This document shows, piece by piece, positions 1 to 7,904 of a DNA stretch of 64,000 bases. The stretch is taken from positions 21,757 through 85,756 of the forward strand of contig JANNOO010000057.1 of assembly GCA_031399165.1 (NCBI GenBank). Reading direction: 5' to 3'. This DNA comes from JAKFWI01 sp031399165 (GTDB lineage: Bacteria; Pseudomonadota; Alphaproteobacteria; Caulobacterales; Aquidulcibacteraceae). Below the pieces are notes generated by a model. It was not told where the DNA came from. It did no database searches and was given only the letters and a program-made list of their open reading frames with translations. The position numbers were made by a program, and so were the translations under genes. Each line of letters begins with the position of its first letter. The stretch's first letter is position 1.

Positions 1-29
1 GGCGGCAGCCTGAATGATGGTCCGGCGCC

Positions 30-647
30 CTAGGATAAGGCGCGCCTCACCCGCTCGCGCAGCACCGGCAGCACGTCTGTCTCGAACCACGGGTTTTTCT
101 TTAGCCATGCGGTGTTGCGCCATGAGGGATGCGGCAGCGGTAGCTCGTTTTCCGCAAACGCGCGCCAGTTCGCAACCGTCGCGGACATGTTTGCGCACTT
201 GAGCGTCTTCACATGCCAGCGATGAGCGTAGGAGCCCACGAACAGCGTCAGTCTTACGCCTTTCAGCAGCGGCAGCAGGCGCGAACGCCAGAGCGGCGCG
301 CATTCGCGGCGCGGCGGCAGATCAGCGCCGTTCACCGTGCCGGGAAAGCAAAACCCCATCGCCGCCACCGCAACGTTATCGCGGTCGTAGAACGCTGCAC
401 GGTCCAGCCCCATCCAGTCGCGCAGGCGATTGCCGGAGGGATCGTTCCACGGAATGCCGGTTTCATGCACCAGCCGCCCCGGCGCCTGGCCGACAATCAG
501 GATGCGCGCGTTCTCCGTAACCCACACCACCGGGCGCGGTTCATGCGGCAGCACGCCCGCGCAGGCGCGGCACGCCGCGATCTCGTCCAGAAGAGCGTTT
601 AGCTTATTTGGTGACTGGCGGTTTTTTCGCAAAGCGTTGGCGGGCAT
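30..647 (-). CDS. Uracil-DNA glycosylase family protein
   Basis: A 205-residue protein of the uracil-DNA glycosylase superfamily, predicted to remove damaged or mis-incorporated bases from DNA in the cytoplasm. Two family motifs are visible: a GQAPG glycine loop near residue 53 followed by the PSGNRLRDWMG stretch, and a C-terminal LPHPSWRN segment corresponding to the HPS motif that inserts into DNA. Two cysteines near residues 27-30 (CRAC) are not enough to claim the Fe-S cluster of family 4. Its 5' end overlaps the 3' end of the upstream DUF1232 gene by 44 nt, so the two are probably co-transcribed. The exact UDG subfamily is uncertain. Confidence 0.8.
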   Translation of the reverse strand: MPANALRKNRQSPNKLNALLDEIAACRACAGVLPHEPRPVVWVTENARILIVGQAPGRLVHETGIPWNDPSGNRLRDWMGLDRAAFYDRDNVAVAAMGFCFPGTVNGADLPPRRECAPLWRSRLLPLLKGVRLTLFVGSYAHRWHVKTLKCANMSATVANWRAFAENELPLPHPSWRNTAWLKKNPWFETDVLPVLRERVRRALS

Positions 648-891
648 CGTCCATGACTTGTCGCGGGATGAAGCGGCTGGCCAGCCATAACCCGGCGGGC
701 ACGATCACCGCATCGTCAGCCCATCCGAGCAATGGCACGACATCCCAGAAAAAGTCGAACGGGTTGAGCAGATACAAAAGCACCCCTACCGAAGCGGCCT
801 TCACCAGCCACGGAGTGCGCCGGTCCACGATCGCCACGCCCAGCGCCGCAATCTCGCCCAGCAAACCAAGATGAAACCCCGGACGGATCAT
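604..891 (-). CDS. YkvA/DUF1232 family small membrane protein
   Basis: A 95-residue protein with the DUF1232 (YkvA-like) signature: a hydrophobic segment around residues 30-42 followed by NPFDFFWDVVPLLGWADDAV, which resembles the family's PxDxIPD-like core. The molecular function of the family is unknown. It shares 44 nt with the downstream glycosylase gene and lies head to head with the iron-permease-like gene on the other strand. Confidence 0.7.
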   Translation of the reverse strand: MIRPGFHLGLLGEIAALGVAIVDRRTPWLVKAASVGVLLYLLNPFDFFWDVVPLLGWADDAVIVPAGLWLASRFIPRQVMDDARQRFAKKPPVTK

Positions 892-976
892 GGCTAACCC
901 TACACCAAAGAGGGCGATAAGTTCCTCTTTTAGGCATCAAACGGAACCCGCGCGTCAGCCTGCCCGTTTGTCCGCC

Positions 977-1420
977 ATGAAGCGCATGTTCACCGGATTT
1001 GCCAATGCGATATCGCGTCTGGCCGGGCGGCCATACACGTTTATCCTGTGCCTGGCGATCGTGATCGCCTGGGCGGTGAGCGGTCCGCTGTTTGGTTTTT
1101 CCGACACCTGGCAATTGGTGATCAACACCTCGACCACGATCATCACCTTCCTGATGGTATTCCTGATCCAGAGCACCCAGAACCGCGACAACGCCGCAAT
1201 CCAGGCCAAGCTCGACGAACTGATCCGCGTCGGCGAGGGCGAAAACCGCTTCATCGGCATCGAACATCTCACCGACGAAGAACTCGAAGACATCCTCGCA
1301 GAATGCGAGCAATACGCCGAGGGTTTGCGCGGCGCTGTGAAGAAGCGTGAAAAAGCCGAGCACGAACCTGCCGGCGAACGCGCCAAACCGCCACGCAAAT
1401 CCCGCAAGCAAGCCGCCTAA
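977..1420 (+). CDS. Low-affinity iron permease family membrane protein
   Basis: A 147-residue inner-membrane protein resembling the low-affinity iron permease family (PF04120). It has two membrane segments (about residues 18-36 and 50-66) joined by a short loop. The second ends in the characteristic FLIQSTQNRDNAAIQAKLDEL stretch (shown in parts: FLIQSTQNRD, then AIQAKLDEL). The acidic and then Lys/Arg-rich tail is cytoplasmic. The start is the ATG at 977, because an upstream in-frame ATG at 890 would add a polar 29-residue extension not typical of the family. Iron transport by bacterial members is not well established. Confidence 0.7.
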   Translation: MKRMFTGFANAISRLAGRPYTFILCLAIVIAWAVSGPLFGFSDTWQLVINTSTTIITFLMVFLIQSTQNRDNAAIQAKLDELIRVGEGENRFIGIEHLTDEELEDILAECEQYAEGLRGAVKKREKAEHEPAGERAKPPRKSRKQAA

Positions 1421-1503
1421 GGTCGCATCGCCGCCATGCTTTTCCGCGCGCCCAACGTTGCAAGCGTCCCGCGCTGAGGCGCTTGCCTTCGCCCGCAAGG
1501 CAG

Positions 1504-1567
1504 AAGGATAAGCGCCAGCTTATCCTTTGCGCACCTCAAGAGTCACAAGAAGATAAGCAAACTTATC
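1504..1567. repeat. Two related hairpins with GATAAG/CTTATC stems
   Basis: A perfect 10-bp inverted repeat (AAGGATAAGC, gcca loop, GCTTATCCTT) lies at 1504-1527. A second hairpin with stem GATAAG/CTTATC and loop caaa lies at 1552-1567. Both arms of the two hairpins can also pair with each other. The pair fills most of the 180-bp gap between the iron-permease-like gene and the next gene. It may be a terminator for the upstream gene or a small intergenic repeat. Confidence 0.5.
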
Positions 1568-1600
1568 CGGCCCGCCTCTAACCCATGCGATGATCTTCGC

Positions 1601-2224
1601 ATGAATGAAGCCGCCGCACCCTTTTCGCTCGAATCTGCATGGGACGCTCTGCGTGCATGGGCGAAGGCCATGGTCAATGCGTTCGGAGAGCCGGCGGCGA
1701 TCGCGGCGCACTTGCTGCTGCGGCGTTCGGTGCGCGAGGACATTCTCGCCTGGCTGGCGCCGCTTGAAGCGGGCGTGCGCCGCATGCTGCTGATGGAGGC
1801 GGTGAAGCTCGCCAAACCGAACGAGCCGCCGGCGACAATCGTGCGCGGGCGCGTCGCAACATCGTTTCGCGAAGAGCCAGGCAAGACGCTGCCCGAAGAC
1901 AGCAGGCAATGGCGCGCTTGTTTTCGCATCTGGCCAGCGGTCACACGGCTGGAGGCCGCGCCCGCGCAGCCGGTGATCCGCGCCAGCAAACGCGCGGTGC
2001 ATTACAACGCCTATCCGCTTGCGCGCCGCATCGAAGCGGTGATCCGCGTGTTCGAAAATCCCGCCGCCTACATCGCCAAAATCGCGCGGCGCATTCACGT
2101 CGAGCCCGCGCAAACCCGCGCGGTTTTCTTTCCGTTTCAGGCGTCAAAGCGCAGCGCGCAATTCCTGCTGCGCGACATAAATCGCGAAACCGAGCTGGCG
2201 CTGGAGACGCTGAACTCAAGCTAG
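1601..2224 (+). CDS. Conserved hypothetical protein
   Basis: A 207-residue protein I do not recognise. It has no signal peptide or membrane segment, is rich in Ala, Arg and Glu, and looks mostly alpha-helical. The N-terminal half (AWDALRAWAKAMVNAFGEPA) and the C-terminal half (YPLARRIEAVIRVFENPAAY) suggest a soluble cytoplasmic protein. Base composition matches its neighbours, so it does not look newly acquired. It ends 23 bp before the convergent TIR gene. Confidence 0.6.
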   Translation: MNEAAAPFSLESAWDALRAWAKAMVNAFGEPAAIAAHLLLRRSVREDILAWLAPLEAGVRRMLLMEAVKLAKPNEPPATIVRGRVATSFREEPGKTLPEDSRQWRACFRIWPAVTRLEAAPAQPVIRASKRAVHYNAYPLARRIEAVIRVFENPAAYIAKIARRIHVEPAQTRAVFFPFQASKRSAQFLLRDINRETELALETLNSS

Positions 2225-2247
2225 CGAACGTTGCGCCAACCGGCGCT

Positions 2248-3330
2248 CTATCCGCAGACCTCTACCTGACGCTGGATTTTGCTTTCCCAACTGCACGAAG
2301 CCGAGAGATCGGCAACGCAAACCGTGACGATATCGCTGGTCTTGTTGCACGAGCAATCCTGATCGCGCACGCTCCACACCGGATTGCGATAGCCGGTATT
2401 GCCGGCGATCGCTTCGCAGTTTGTCTTCGCTTGCGCGTTGGCCATTTTCTTCGCCGCCGCGCAGGCCTGCGCTTCGGTCTTGCCGTCATTGGGAACGCTG
2501 CCAACACCGCGCACGGCCTGGTTCGATTTGATCGGCGTTTCTTCCCACGCCTCACTGATTTCGTCGCGGCAAAGCAGCAGATTATTGCGCGCGCGGTCGG
2601 CGTAAACGCCACTGGGAAAAGCAGCGAGATAGGATTGGAGATCGCCGCGTTTCTTGCTGGCGAGCGCACGATTCCACAATTCCTGCTCTGCGCCTGCTGG
2701 AGAACCGGATGGCGCAGCTTGCACCGCAGGCGCTGCGGCGGTCCCGGCCTCTATCGCGTAAGTCGTCCCATCCTGGCGGGCGACTTCAGCGCGAATTCTA
2801 TAGTCGCGATAGGCGCTCGCCGCGATCACTGTCATGCCAAGCGCAAGAATACCGAATACGCCCAGCGCCCAGACCCAGATCGGCGCGCCGCGTCGCTTGG
2901 AACGCTTCTTTAGCGGCGCATCGAATCCGGCTCTAGCTTCGCCGCTCAATATCGACTTGACGGCTTCAAGAAAAAATTTCCAGCGCTGATCTTTGCCATC
3001 GCCGCTCCAATCCACCAGGTCGGCCGCCTGGATCAACGTAAACCCCAATGGCGGATCGACTTCATCGATTTTGACGGGAAGCAACACGCCGCGCATTTTG
3101 CCGACGCCGGCTTCTTCCTTCACCCACGGCGCATCGACGGAGCGTTCGGACCAGATCGCGACAACCATTTTCGCGGCGGCGAGTTCGGTCTTGATGGTCT
3201 GGTCCCATTGACTGCCCGCCTGGATGCCATGATCCCACCAGACAGAGAGGCCTTCGGCGCGAAGGCCCTCGACAATACGCACGACCCGCCCGGCATCTTC
3301 CTTCTTGTACGAAATAAAGATGTCAGCCAC
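2248..3330 (-). CDS. Membrane-anchored TIR domain protein
   Basis: A 360-residue protein with an N-terminal TIR domain (about residues 1-125) that starts with MADIFISYKKED and carries the WSERSVDAPWVKEE stretch, where the conserved glutamate (E72 or E73) of TIR NADases would lie. A basic linker (KKRSKRR, 141-147) precedes one membrane helix (about 150-173). The C-terminal part has a short LQSYLAAFPSGVYADRAR motif (231-248), often seen in TIR- or caspase-linked proteins, and a Cys-rich end (cysteines near 290, 305, 326, 328, 338, 346, 359). The topology is therefore cytoplasmic TIR, single helix, and probable periplasmic sensor. The start is GTG with an AGGGGGCGG-like ribosome-binding site. 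Signalling or defence by NAD cleavage is possible but inferred. Confidence 0.8.
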   Translation of the reverse strand: MADIFISYKKEDAGRVVRIVEGLRAEGLSVWWDHGIQAGSQWDQTIKTELAAAKMVVAIWSERSVDAPWVKEEAGVGKMRGVLLPVKIDEVDPPLGFTLIQAADLVDWSGDGKDQRWKFFLEAVKSILSGEARAGFDAPLKKRSKRRGAPIWVWALGVFGILALGMTVIAASAYRDYRIRAEVARQDGTTYAIEAGTAAAPAVQAAPSGSPAGAEQELWNRALASKKRGDLQSYLAAFPSGVYADRARNNLLLCRDEISEAWEETPIKSNQAVRGVGSVPNDGKTEAQACAAAKKMANAQAKTNCEAIAGNTGYRNPVWSVRDQDCSCNKTSDIVTVCVADLSASCSWESKIQRQVEVCG

Positions 3331-3369
3331 GCCCGCCCCCTGCTTCGCCCAAGCCTATCTTACCCAGGA

Positions 3370-4374
3370 TCACCAGGGCGCAAAGTGCTTGGAGAGCTTC
3401 AGGCCCTGGCCCTGGTAATTGTTGACGCCACTTTCCCCGTAGAGCCGCCTGGCCGGGCCGGACAACGGCTCGAACACCAGCTTTCCCACCGGCTGGCCGT
3501 CTTCCAGGATGAACGGGGCGTCGCGCGCACGCACTTCCAGCACCGCCTTGCCCGGCGTCTCGATGCCAAAACCGGGATCGAAGAAGCCGGCGTAATGGGC
3601 GCGGAACTCGCCCAGCTCTGGCCGGATCGGCGCCATCTCCGCCGCCTCGTCAGCCGGGATCAGCACGTTTTCCTTCGACGCAAAAATGTAAAACTCTCCG
3701 GGATCGAGCACGAGCCCGCCATTGCGCGCCGAAAGCGGCTCCCAGAAATCGCGCGGATCGTAGGCGCCGATGCGCGCCAGATCGATCACGCCGGCATGAC
3801 GCTTGGCGCGAAACCCGACGGGGCCTTTGAGCGCCAGATCGATCGAGAAGTTCATTTCGTGTTTCGGATGGCTCGGTCCGCGGCGTAACCGCAATTGGCT
3901 CAGCCGGTCTCCGGGCCGCACCAGGATCGAAAACGTGCGCGGACAAATCTCCGCCCATAGCGGCCCTTCATAGCCCGCCGGCACATGATCGAATTGCGTC
4001 GCGCCATCGACCGAAAGCCGCGTGAACACGTCGATGCGCCCGGTCGAGCTTTTTGGATTGGCCGCGCCATGAATGAACTCCGGCAGCGCCGCATATTCCT
4101 GCAGCGGCGCCAGATACACGCAGCCGGTTTCCAGAACCGCGCCGCGCGATATATCGATCTCGTGCATCACCAGATCGCGCGTCAGCCGATCGGCCACCTT
4201 AACGCCCGCGCCCGGCAGAAAGCTGGCGCGCACGCGGAACACTTTTTCTGACAGCCGCAGATCGAGACTGGCCGGCTGTACCTGATCGGCCACGAACGGC
4301 GCCGCCGCGCCGACCCAGCCCTGCTCGGCGGCCTTCTCGATCTCGCCATCCGGCAGGACGCCATGGGTGGGCAT
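3370..4374 (-). CDS. dcd: 2'-deoxycytidine 5'-triphosphate deaminase, long form
   Basis: A 334-residue dCTP deaminase of the long form common in alphaproteobacteria, about twice the usual Dcd length because it holds two dUTPase-like beta folds. It deaminates dCTP to dUTP for thymidylate synthesis. Recognisable elements are QPASLDLRLSEKVFRVR near residue 32, the catalytic-region NPKSSTGRIDVFTRLS near 107 and AHYAGFFDPGFGIE in the second half. It is transcribed away from the riboswitch-controlled metZ, with the large intergenic region 4375-4811 at its 5' side. Confidence 0.88.
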   Translation of the reverse strand: MPTHGVLPDGEIEKAAEQGWVGAAAPFVADQVQPASLDLRLSEKVFRVRASFLPGAGVKVADRLTRDLVMHEIDISRGAVLETGCVYLAPLQEYAALPEFIHGAANPKSSTGRIDVFTRLSVDGATQFDHVPAGYEGPLWAEICPRTFSILVRPGDRLSQLRLRRGPSHPKHEMNFSIDLALKGPVGFRAKRHAGVIDLARIGAYDPRDFWEPLSARNGGLVLDPGEFYIFASKENVLIPADEAAEMAPIRPELGEFRAHYAGFFDPGFGIETPGKAVLEVRARDAPFILEDGQPVGKLVFEPLSGPARRLYGESGVNNYQGQGLKLSKHFAPW

Positions 4375-4442
4375 GGGTTTGATTCGCTCCAGCGTTTACT
4401 TGCTGACCGCTCGTCATCGCGTTGTCCAGCACACACCGTTTA

Positions 4443-4592
4443 CCCTCCCCTCGATGGGGAGGGAGGCCGCGGAGCGGCCGGAAGGGGTGAGTGCGCAAAC
4501 GATGGCGAAGAGCCTCCTGCGGCAATACCTCAAAACGCACGGCCACACCCTTCCCCGCCGCTGCGCGGCGACCCTTCCCATCGAGGGAAGGG
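4443..4592. repeat. Composite intergenic inverted-repeat element
   Basis: This 150-bp element has two facing halves, each made of two hairpins. The left half has stem CCCTCCCC/GGGGAGGG (4443-4463) and then GGCCGC/GCGGCC (4465-4479). The right half has CGCCGC/GCGGCG and then CCCTTCCC/GGGAAGGG (4572-4592). The right half read in reverse complement closely matches the left half, including the GGAAGGGGTG border. It resembles the short palindromic intergenic repeats of alphaproteobacterial genomes or a small MITE. No open reading frame in it looks real. Confidence 0.7.
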
Positions 4593-4681
4593 TTTCACGC
4601 TCAGCAGCCAAGGCATCCTTGCCAAAAAGTTCCGAGCGGGCAGGGTAAGCTTGACGCGAAATGACCTTCTGCTAAACGCCT

Positions 4682-4735
4682 CCTGCGCCGATTTGATCTC
4701 AGCTTGCGGGCGCGGAATAAATGCCGCTAAAGCGA
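4682..4735 (+). promoter_or_regulatory. SAM-II riboswitch upstream of metZ
   Basis: The segment contains the conserved SAM-II elements in order: GCGCC, GATTTG, CTTGC, GGCGC, AATAAATG and CCGCTAAAG. GCGCC (4685-4689) pairs with GGCGC (4709-4713) to form P1. The A-rich AATAAATG and the CCGCTAAA tail match the pseudoknot strand of the family. It lies 77 nt upstream of the metZ start. In alphaproteobacteria SAM-II typically represses methionine biosynthesis genes at translation when S-adenosylmethionine is plentiful, which fits the gene it precedes. Confidence 0.8.
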
Positions 4736-4811
4736 AGAAATGGGGCGCTCGCCTCCTTCCTTCCCGCAAGCCGATTGCAGAGCCGCGCCGAAAGGATGCG
4801 AAGGACCTTTG

Positions 4812-6008
4812 ATGCCTGAAATTCCCAAAGACGAGAAAAATTGGCGCCCGGCGACTAAACTGATCCGCAGCGGACTGACCCGCAGCCAGCACAAGGAAAC
4901 CGCCGAAGCGATCTTCATGACCTCCGGCTTTGTCTACGACACCGCCGAAGAGGCCGATCAGCGCTTTGCCGGAACCAGCCCCGGCTATCTCTACGGCCGC
5001 TACGCCAATCCCACAATCCGCATGTTCGAGGAGCGCCTGATGGCGCTCGAAGGGGCCGAGGAATGCATCGCGGTGGGCAGCGGCATGGCGGCGGTCAACA
5101 CCGCGCTGCTGGCCAATGTCAAAGCCGGCGACCGCGTCGTCGGCGCGCGCGCGATGTTCGCGTCATGCCTGTGGATTTTGGACACGCTGCTGCCGCGCCT
5201 CGGCGTGGACGTTGTGTGGGTGGATGGCGACGATCTCGATCAATGGCGCGAAGCGGCGAAACAGCCGATCAAGCTCGCGCTAATCGAGACGCCCTCCAAT
5301 CCCGTCCTCGGCGCCGTCGACATCGCGGCGGTGGCCGAGATCGTGCACAAAGCCGGCGGCTGGCTGATCGTCGATAACGTATTCGCCAGCGTGGTGTTGC
5401 AAAAGCCGCTCGCGCTTGGCGCTGATCTCGTCGTCTATTCCACCACCAAGCATATCGACGGCCAGGGCCGCACGCTCGGCGGCGCGATCCTGGGAGACAA
5501 AGCCAAGATCGACGAGAACATCCGCGAATTCCTGCGCCACACCGGCCCGGCGCTTTCACCCTTCAATGCGTGGGTTTTGCTAAAGGGCGTCGAGACGATC
5601 ACCCTCCGCGTCGAGCAGATGGCGCGCAACGCCGCGCTCGTCGCCGACGCCTTGGCCAAGCATCCGAAAGTCGAGAACATGTTTTATCCGGGCCGTGAGG
5701 ATCATCCCCACCGCGCGATCCACAAAAAGCAGATGAGCGCCGGCGGCACGCTGGTTTCCTTTGCCGTGAAAGGCGGCCGCGACGGCGCGTGGAAATTTCT
5801 CGACGCGCTTGAGCTGATCGACATCTCCAACAATCTCGGCGATTCAAAAACCCTCGCCACGCATCCGCAAACCACCACGCACCGGCGCATCACCGAGCAA
5901 GCGCGCGCCCATATCGGCGTAACCCCGGGCACGATCCGCCTCTCCATCGGCCTCGAAGACGCCCAGGATCTGATCGACGATCTAACGCAGGCTTTGAACA
6001 AAGAATGA
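4812..6008 (+). CDS. metZ: O-succinylhomoserine sulfhydrylase
   Basis: A 398-residue Cys/Met-metabolism PLP enzyme that converts O-succinylhomoserine and sulfide to homocysteine in methionine synthesis. The PLP lysine is K213 in VYSTTKHIDGQGR. Also visible are YGRYANPT near residue 61, the VGSGMAAVNTAL cofactor loop near 88 and ETPSNP near 159. The start is the ATG at 4812 (preceded by AAGGA) rather than an upstream ATG at 4740 that would run into the riboswitch expression platform. The stop overlaps the apaG start by 4 nt, so the two are translationally coupled. Distinction from cystathionine gamma-synthase rests on the riboswitch context and overall resemblance. Confidence 0.88.
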   Translation: MPEIPKDEKNWRPATKLIRSGLTRSQHKETAEAIFMTSGFVYDTAEEADQRFAGTSPGYLYGRYANPTIRMFEERLMALEGAEECIAVGSGMAAVNTALLANVKAGDRVVGARAMFASCLWILDTLLPRLGVDVVWVDGDDLDQWREAAKQPIKLALIETPSNPVLGAVDIAAVAEIVHKAGGWLIVDNVFASVVLQKPLALGADLVVYSTTKHIDGQGRTLGGAILGDKAKIDENIREFLRHTGPALSPFNAWVLLKGVETITLRVEQMARNAALVADALAKHPKVENMFYPGREDHPHRAIHKKQMSAGGTLVSFAVKGGRDGAWKFLDALELIDISNNLGDSKTLATHPQTTTHRRITEQARAHIGVTPGTIRLSIGLEDAQDLIDDLTQALNKE

Positions 6009-6412
6009 GCGCAGCGCTATACGAATGCGAAACCAATGGCGTGATCGTGCGCGCGGAGCCTTCGTTTCTCGACCACGAATCCGATCCGGCAGACCGGCGC
6101 TACGTGTGGGGCTACACGATCGAAATCGCCAACAACCGCGAACGCCCGGTGCGCCTGATGCACCGCTATTGGCGTATCACCGATGCGGCCGGCCTCACGC
6201 AGGAAGTGCGCGGCCCTGGCGTGATCGGCAAACAGCCGATGATCGAGCCGGGCCAAGCGTTCAGCTATTCCAGCTTCTGCCCGCTCACTACGCCCGCGGG
6301 AATGATGCAGGGAACCTACGACATGCTCGACCTCGCGGACGGCGCGCATTTCCAGATCGCGATTCCAGCGTTCGCTCTCGACAGCCCGTTCGCCAGCAGG
6401 TTGGCGAACTGA
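6005..6412 (+). CDS. apaG: ApaG domain protein
   Basis: A 135-residue ApaG protein with the immunoglobulin-like fold of the family. Visible features are the core YVWGYTIEIANN and LMHRYWRITDA, the glycine-rich VRGPGVIGKQPMIEPGQAF, and YSSFCPLTTPAGMMQGTY. The biochemical role is unclear; in enterobacteria it is linked to Co2+ resistance and Mg2+ efflux. It starts inside the metZ stop (ATGA) and its own stop shares one nucleotide with the next start, forming a tight metZ-apaG-HAD operon. Confidence 0.9.
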   Translation: MSAALYECETNGVIVRAEPSFLDHESDPADRRYVWGYTIEIANNRERPVRLMHRYWRITDAAGLTQEVRGPGVIGKQPMIEPGQAFSYSSFCPLTTPAGMMQGTYDMLDLADGAHFQIAIPAFALDSPFASRLAN

Positions 6413-7266
6413 TGGCGCAAGTCATTACCCGCCTCGACGACATCCTCGCCGATTACGATGCGCTCTATTGCGATATCTGGGGCGTGATCCACAACGGCCG
6501 CGGCGTTTACCCTGCCGCATGCGATGCGCTCATGCGTGCGCGGCGGGCCGGCAAGATCGTTGTGCTGATTACCAATGCGCCCAAACCGCGCGATCCGATC
6601 CCCGGCCAGCTCGCGCGCCTCGGCGCGCCGCGCGATATGTTCGACGCGATCGTGACCTCCGGCGATGCAACGCGCGCCGAACTCGCCGCCCGCGCGCCAG
6701 GCCCGATGTACAAGATCGGCCCCGCCGAAGACCGCGATCTGTGGGAGGGTCTCGGCCTGCAGCAATCGGAACTTGGCGCGGCCAAATTCGTCGCCGTGTC
6801 CGGCCTCAACAATGAGAGCGTCGAAACGCCCGCGGATTACGCCGAAACCTTGCGCGCCGCGCGCGAGCGCGAACTTGATCTGATCTGCGCCAATCCGGAT
6901 ATCGTCGTGCAGGTGGGCGACAGGCTGATCTGGTGCGCCGGCGCGCTGGCGCGCGATTACGAAAAGCTTGGCGGCCGCGTGATCATGGCCGGCAAACCGT
7001 TCGCCCCGGTCTACCGCGAGGCGGGGCGCGAATGCACGCGCGCCGCCGGCAAGACCATCGCGCCAGAGCGCATCCTGGCGATCGGCGACGGCATCGGCAC
7101 AGATGTACGCGGCGCCAACGCGCAGGGGCCGGACTGCCTGTTCATCGCCTCCGGCCTGCATGGTGAAAAACTGCAAACCGGCGGCGCGCTTGACGCGGCC
7201 AAGGTCAAGGCCGCCCTCGCCGCCGAAGATGCGCACGCCCGCTATGTGATGAGCGCCCTCGCCTGA
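6412..7266 (+). CDS. HAD-superfamily hydrolase, TIGR01459 type
   Basis: A 284-residue HAD-type phosphatase of the CbbY/NagD-like class IIA group (TIGR01459). HAD motif I is reduced to YCDIWGVIHNG near residue 18, where DIWG replaces the usual DxDG. Motif II is VVLITNAPKP near 48, and motif IV is GDGIGTDVRGAN near 224. The substrate is unknown. It begins on the last base of apaG and is part of the metZ operon, whose riboswitch probably controls it as well. Confidence 0.8.
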   Translation: MAQVITRLDDILADYDALYCDIWGVIHNGRGVYPAACDALMRARRAGKIVVLITNAPKPRDPIPGQLARLGAPRDMFDAIVTSGDATRAELAARAPGPMYKIGPAEDRDLWEGLGLQQSELGAAKFVAVSGLNNESVETPADYAETLRAARERELDLICANPDIVVQVGDRLIWCAGALARDYEKLGGRVIMAGKPFAPVYREAGRECTRAAGKTIAPERILAIGDGIGTDVRGANAQGPDCLFIASGLHGEKLQTGGALDAAKVKAALAAEDAHARYVMSALA

Positions 7267-7364
7267 AAAGACTCCGTCTGAAAAGCGCGCACCCAGGCGC
7301 AGTTGCGACCTTGCCGTTGCGCCCAGCCTGCCTACATTGCGCCCGCTCCCGGGATGATCTTTCA

Positions 7365-7901
7365 ATGTTTCGCGCTCTTCTTCCTGCCTTGGTTTGCGTA
7401 AGCCTCGCCGCCTGTGCGCAACCGCCAGAGGAAACCGCGCAGCAAACGCCGCCTGAAGTGCAGCAGCTGCTGGACGAAAGCGAAATCATCAAGGTCGCCG
7501 CCGCGCTGGATGGCGCTGTCGACCGTAAGGATTGGACGCTCGCACGGTCCTATTTCGAAGACGAGGTCGAGGTGGATTTTTCATCGCTTGGCGGCGCGCC
7601 CAGCCGGATCAGCGCCTCGGCGCTGGTCGGCAATTGGCAGGCGGCGCTGACACCGGAAAAACAAAGTTTCCACCTCCGCGGCGATCCCACAGTCGACATC
7701 AGCGGCGACACCGCCACGATGACCTCGCACGGCTATGCATGGAACCGGCTGACCACGCGCAAGAGCAACGATCTCTGGGAAGTCTGGGGCGTATACGAAC
7801 ACCGCTTTACCCGCACTGCGCAGGGCTGGCGCATTGGCAGCATGAAATTCGTCAAGACCTATGAACGAGGCGATCCAAGCGTCCGCAGCGGCGCCGAGTA
7901 A
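7365..7901 (+). CDS. SnoaL-like lipoprotein
   Basis: A 178-residue exported protein. The N-terminus (LLPALVCVSLAAC) is a lipoprotein signal with a lipobox cysteine near residue 17. The rest has the nuclear-transport-factor-2/SnoaL-like pattern: AAALDGAVDRKDWTLARSYF, then VEVDFSS, and a C-terminal WEVWGVYEHRFTRTAQGWRI strand pair. It is likely anchored in the outer membrane facing the periplasm. The ligand or reaction is unknown. The start is the ATG at 7365 because the upstream part of the frame has no signal sequence. Confidence 0.72.
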   Translation: MFRALLPALVCVSLAACAQPPEETAQQTPPEVQQLLDESEIIKVAAALDGAVDRKDWTLARSYFEDEVEVDFSSLGGAPSRISASALVGNWQAALTPEKQSFHLRGDPTVDISGDTATMTSHGYAWNRLTTRKSNDLWEVWGVYEHRFTRTAQGWRIGSMKFVKTYERGDPSVRSGAE

Positions 7902-7904
7902 ACG

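Noticed and set aside
716..1498. A 260-residue open frame on the minus strand
   Set aside because: It lies antisense to the iron-permease-like gene and overlaps DUF1232; its composition is that of a shadow frame in GC-rich DNA.
1909..2913. A 334-residue plus-strand frame over the hypothetical and TIR genes
   Set aside because: It is antisense to the clear TIR gene and has no domain; both real genes explain the DNA.
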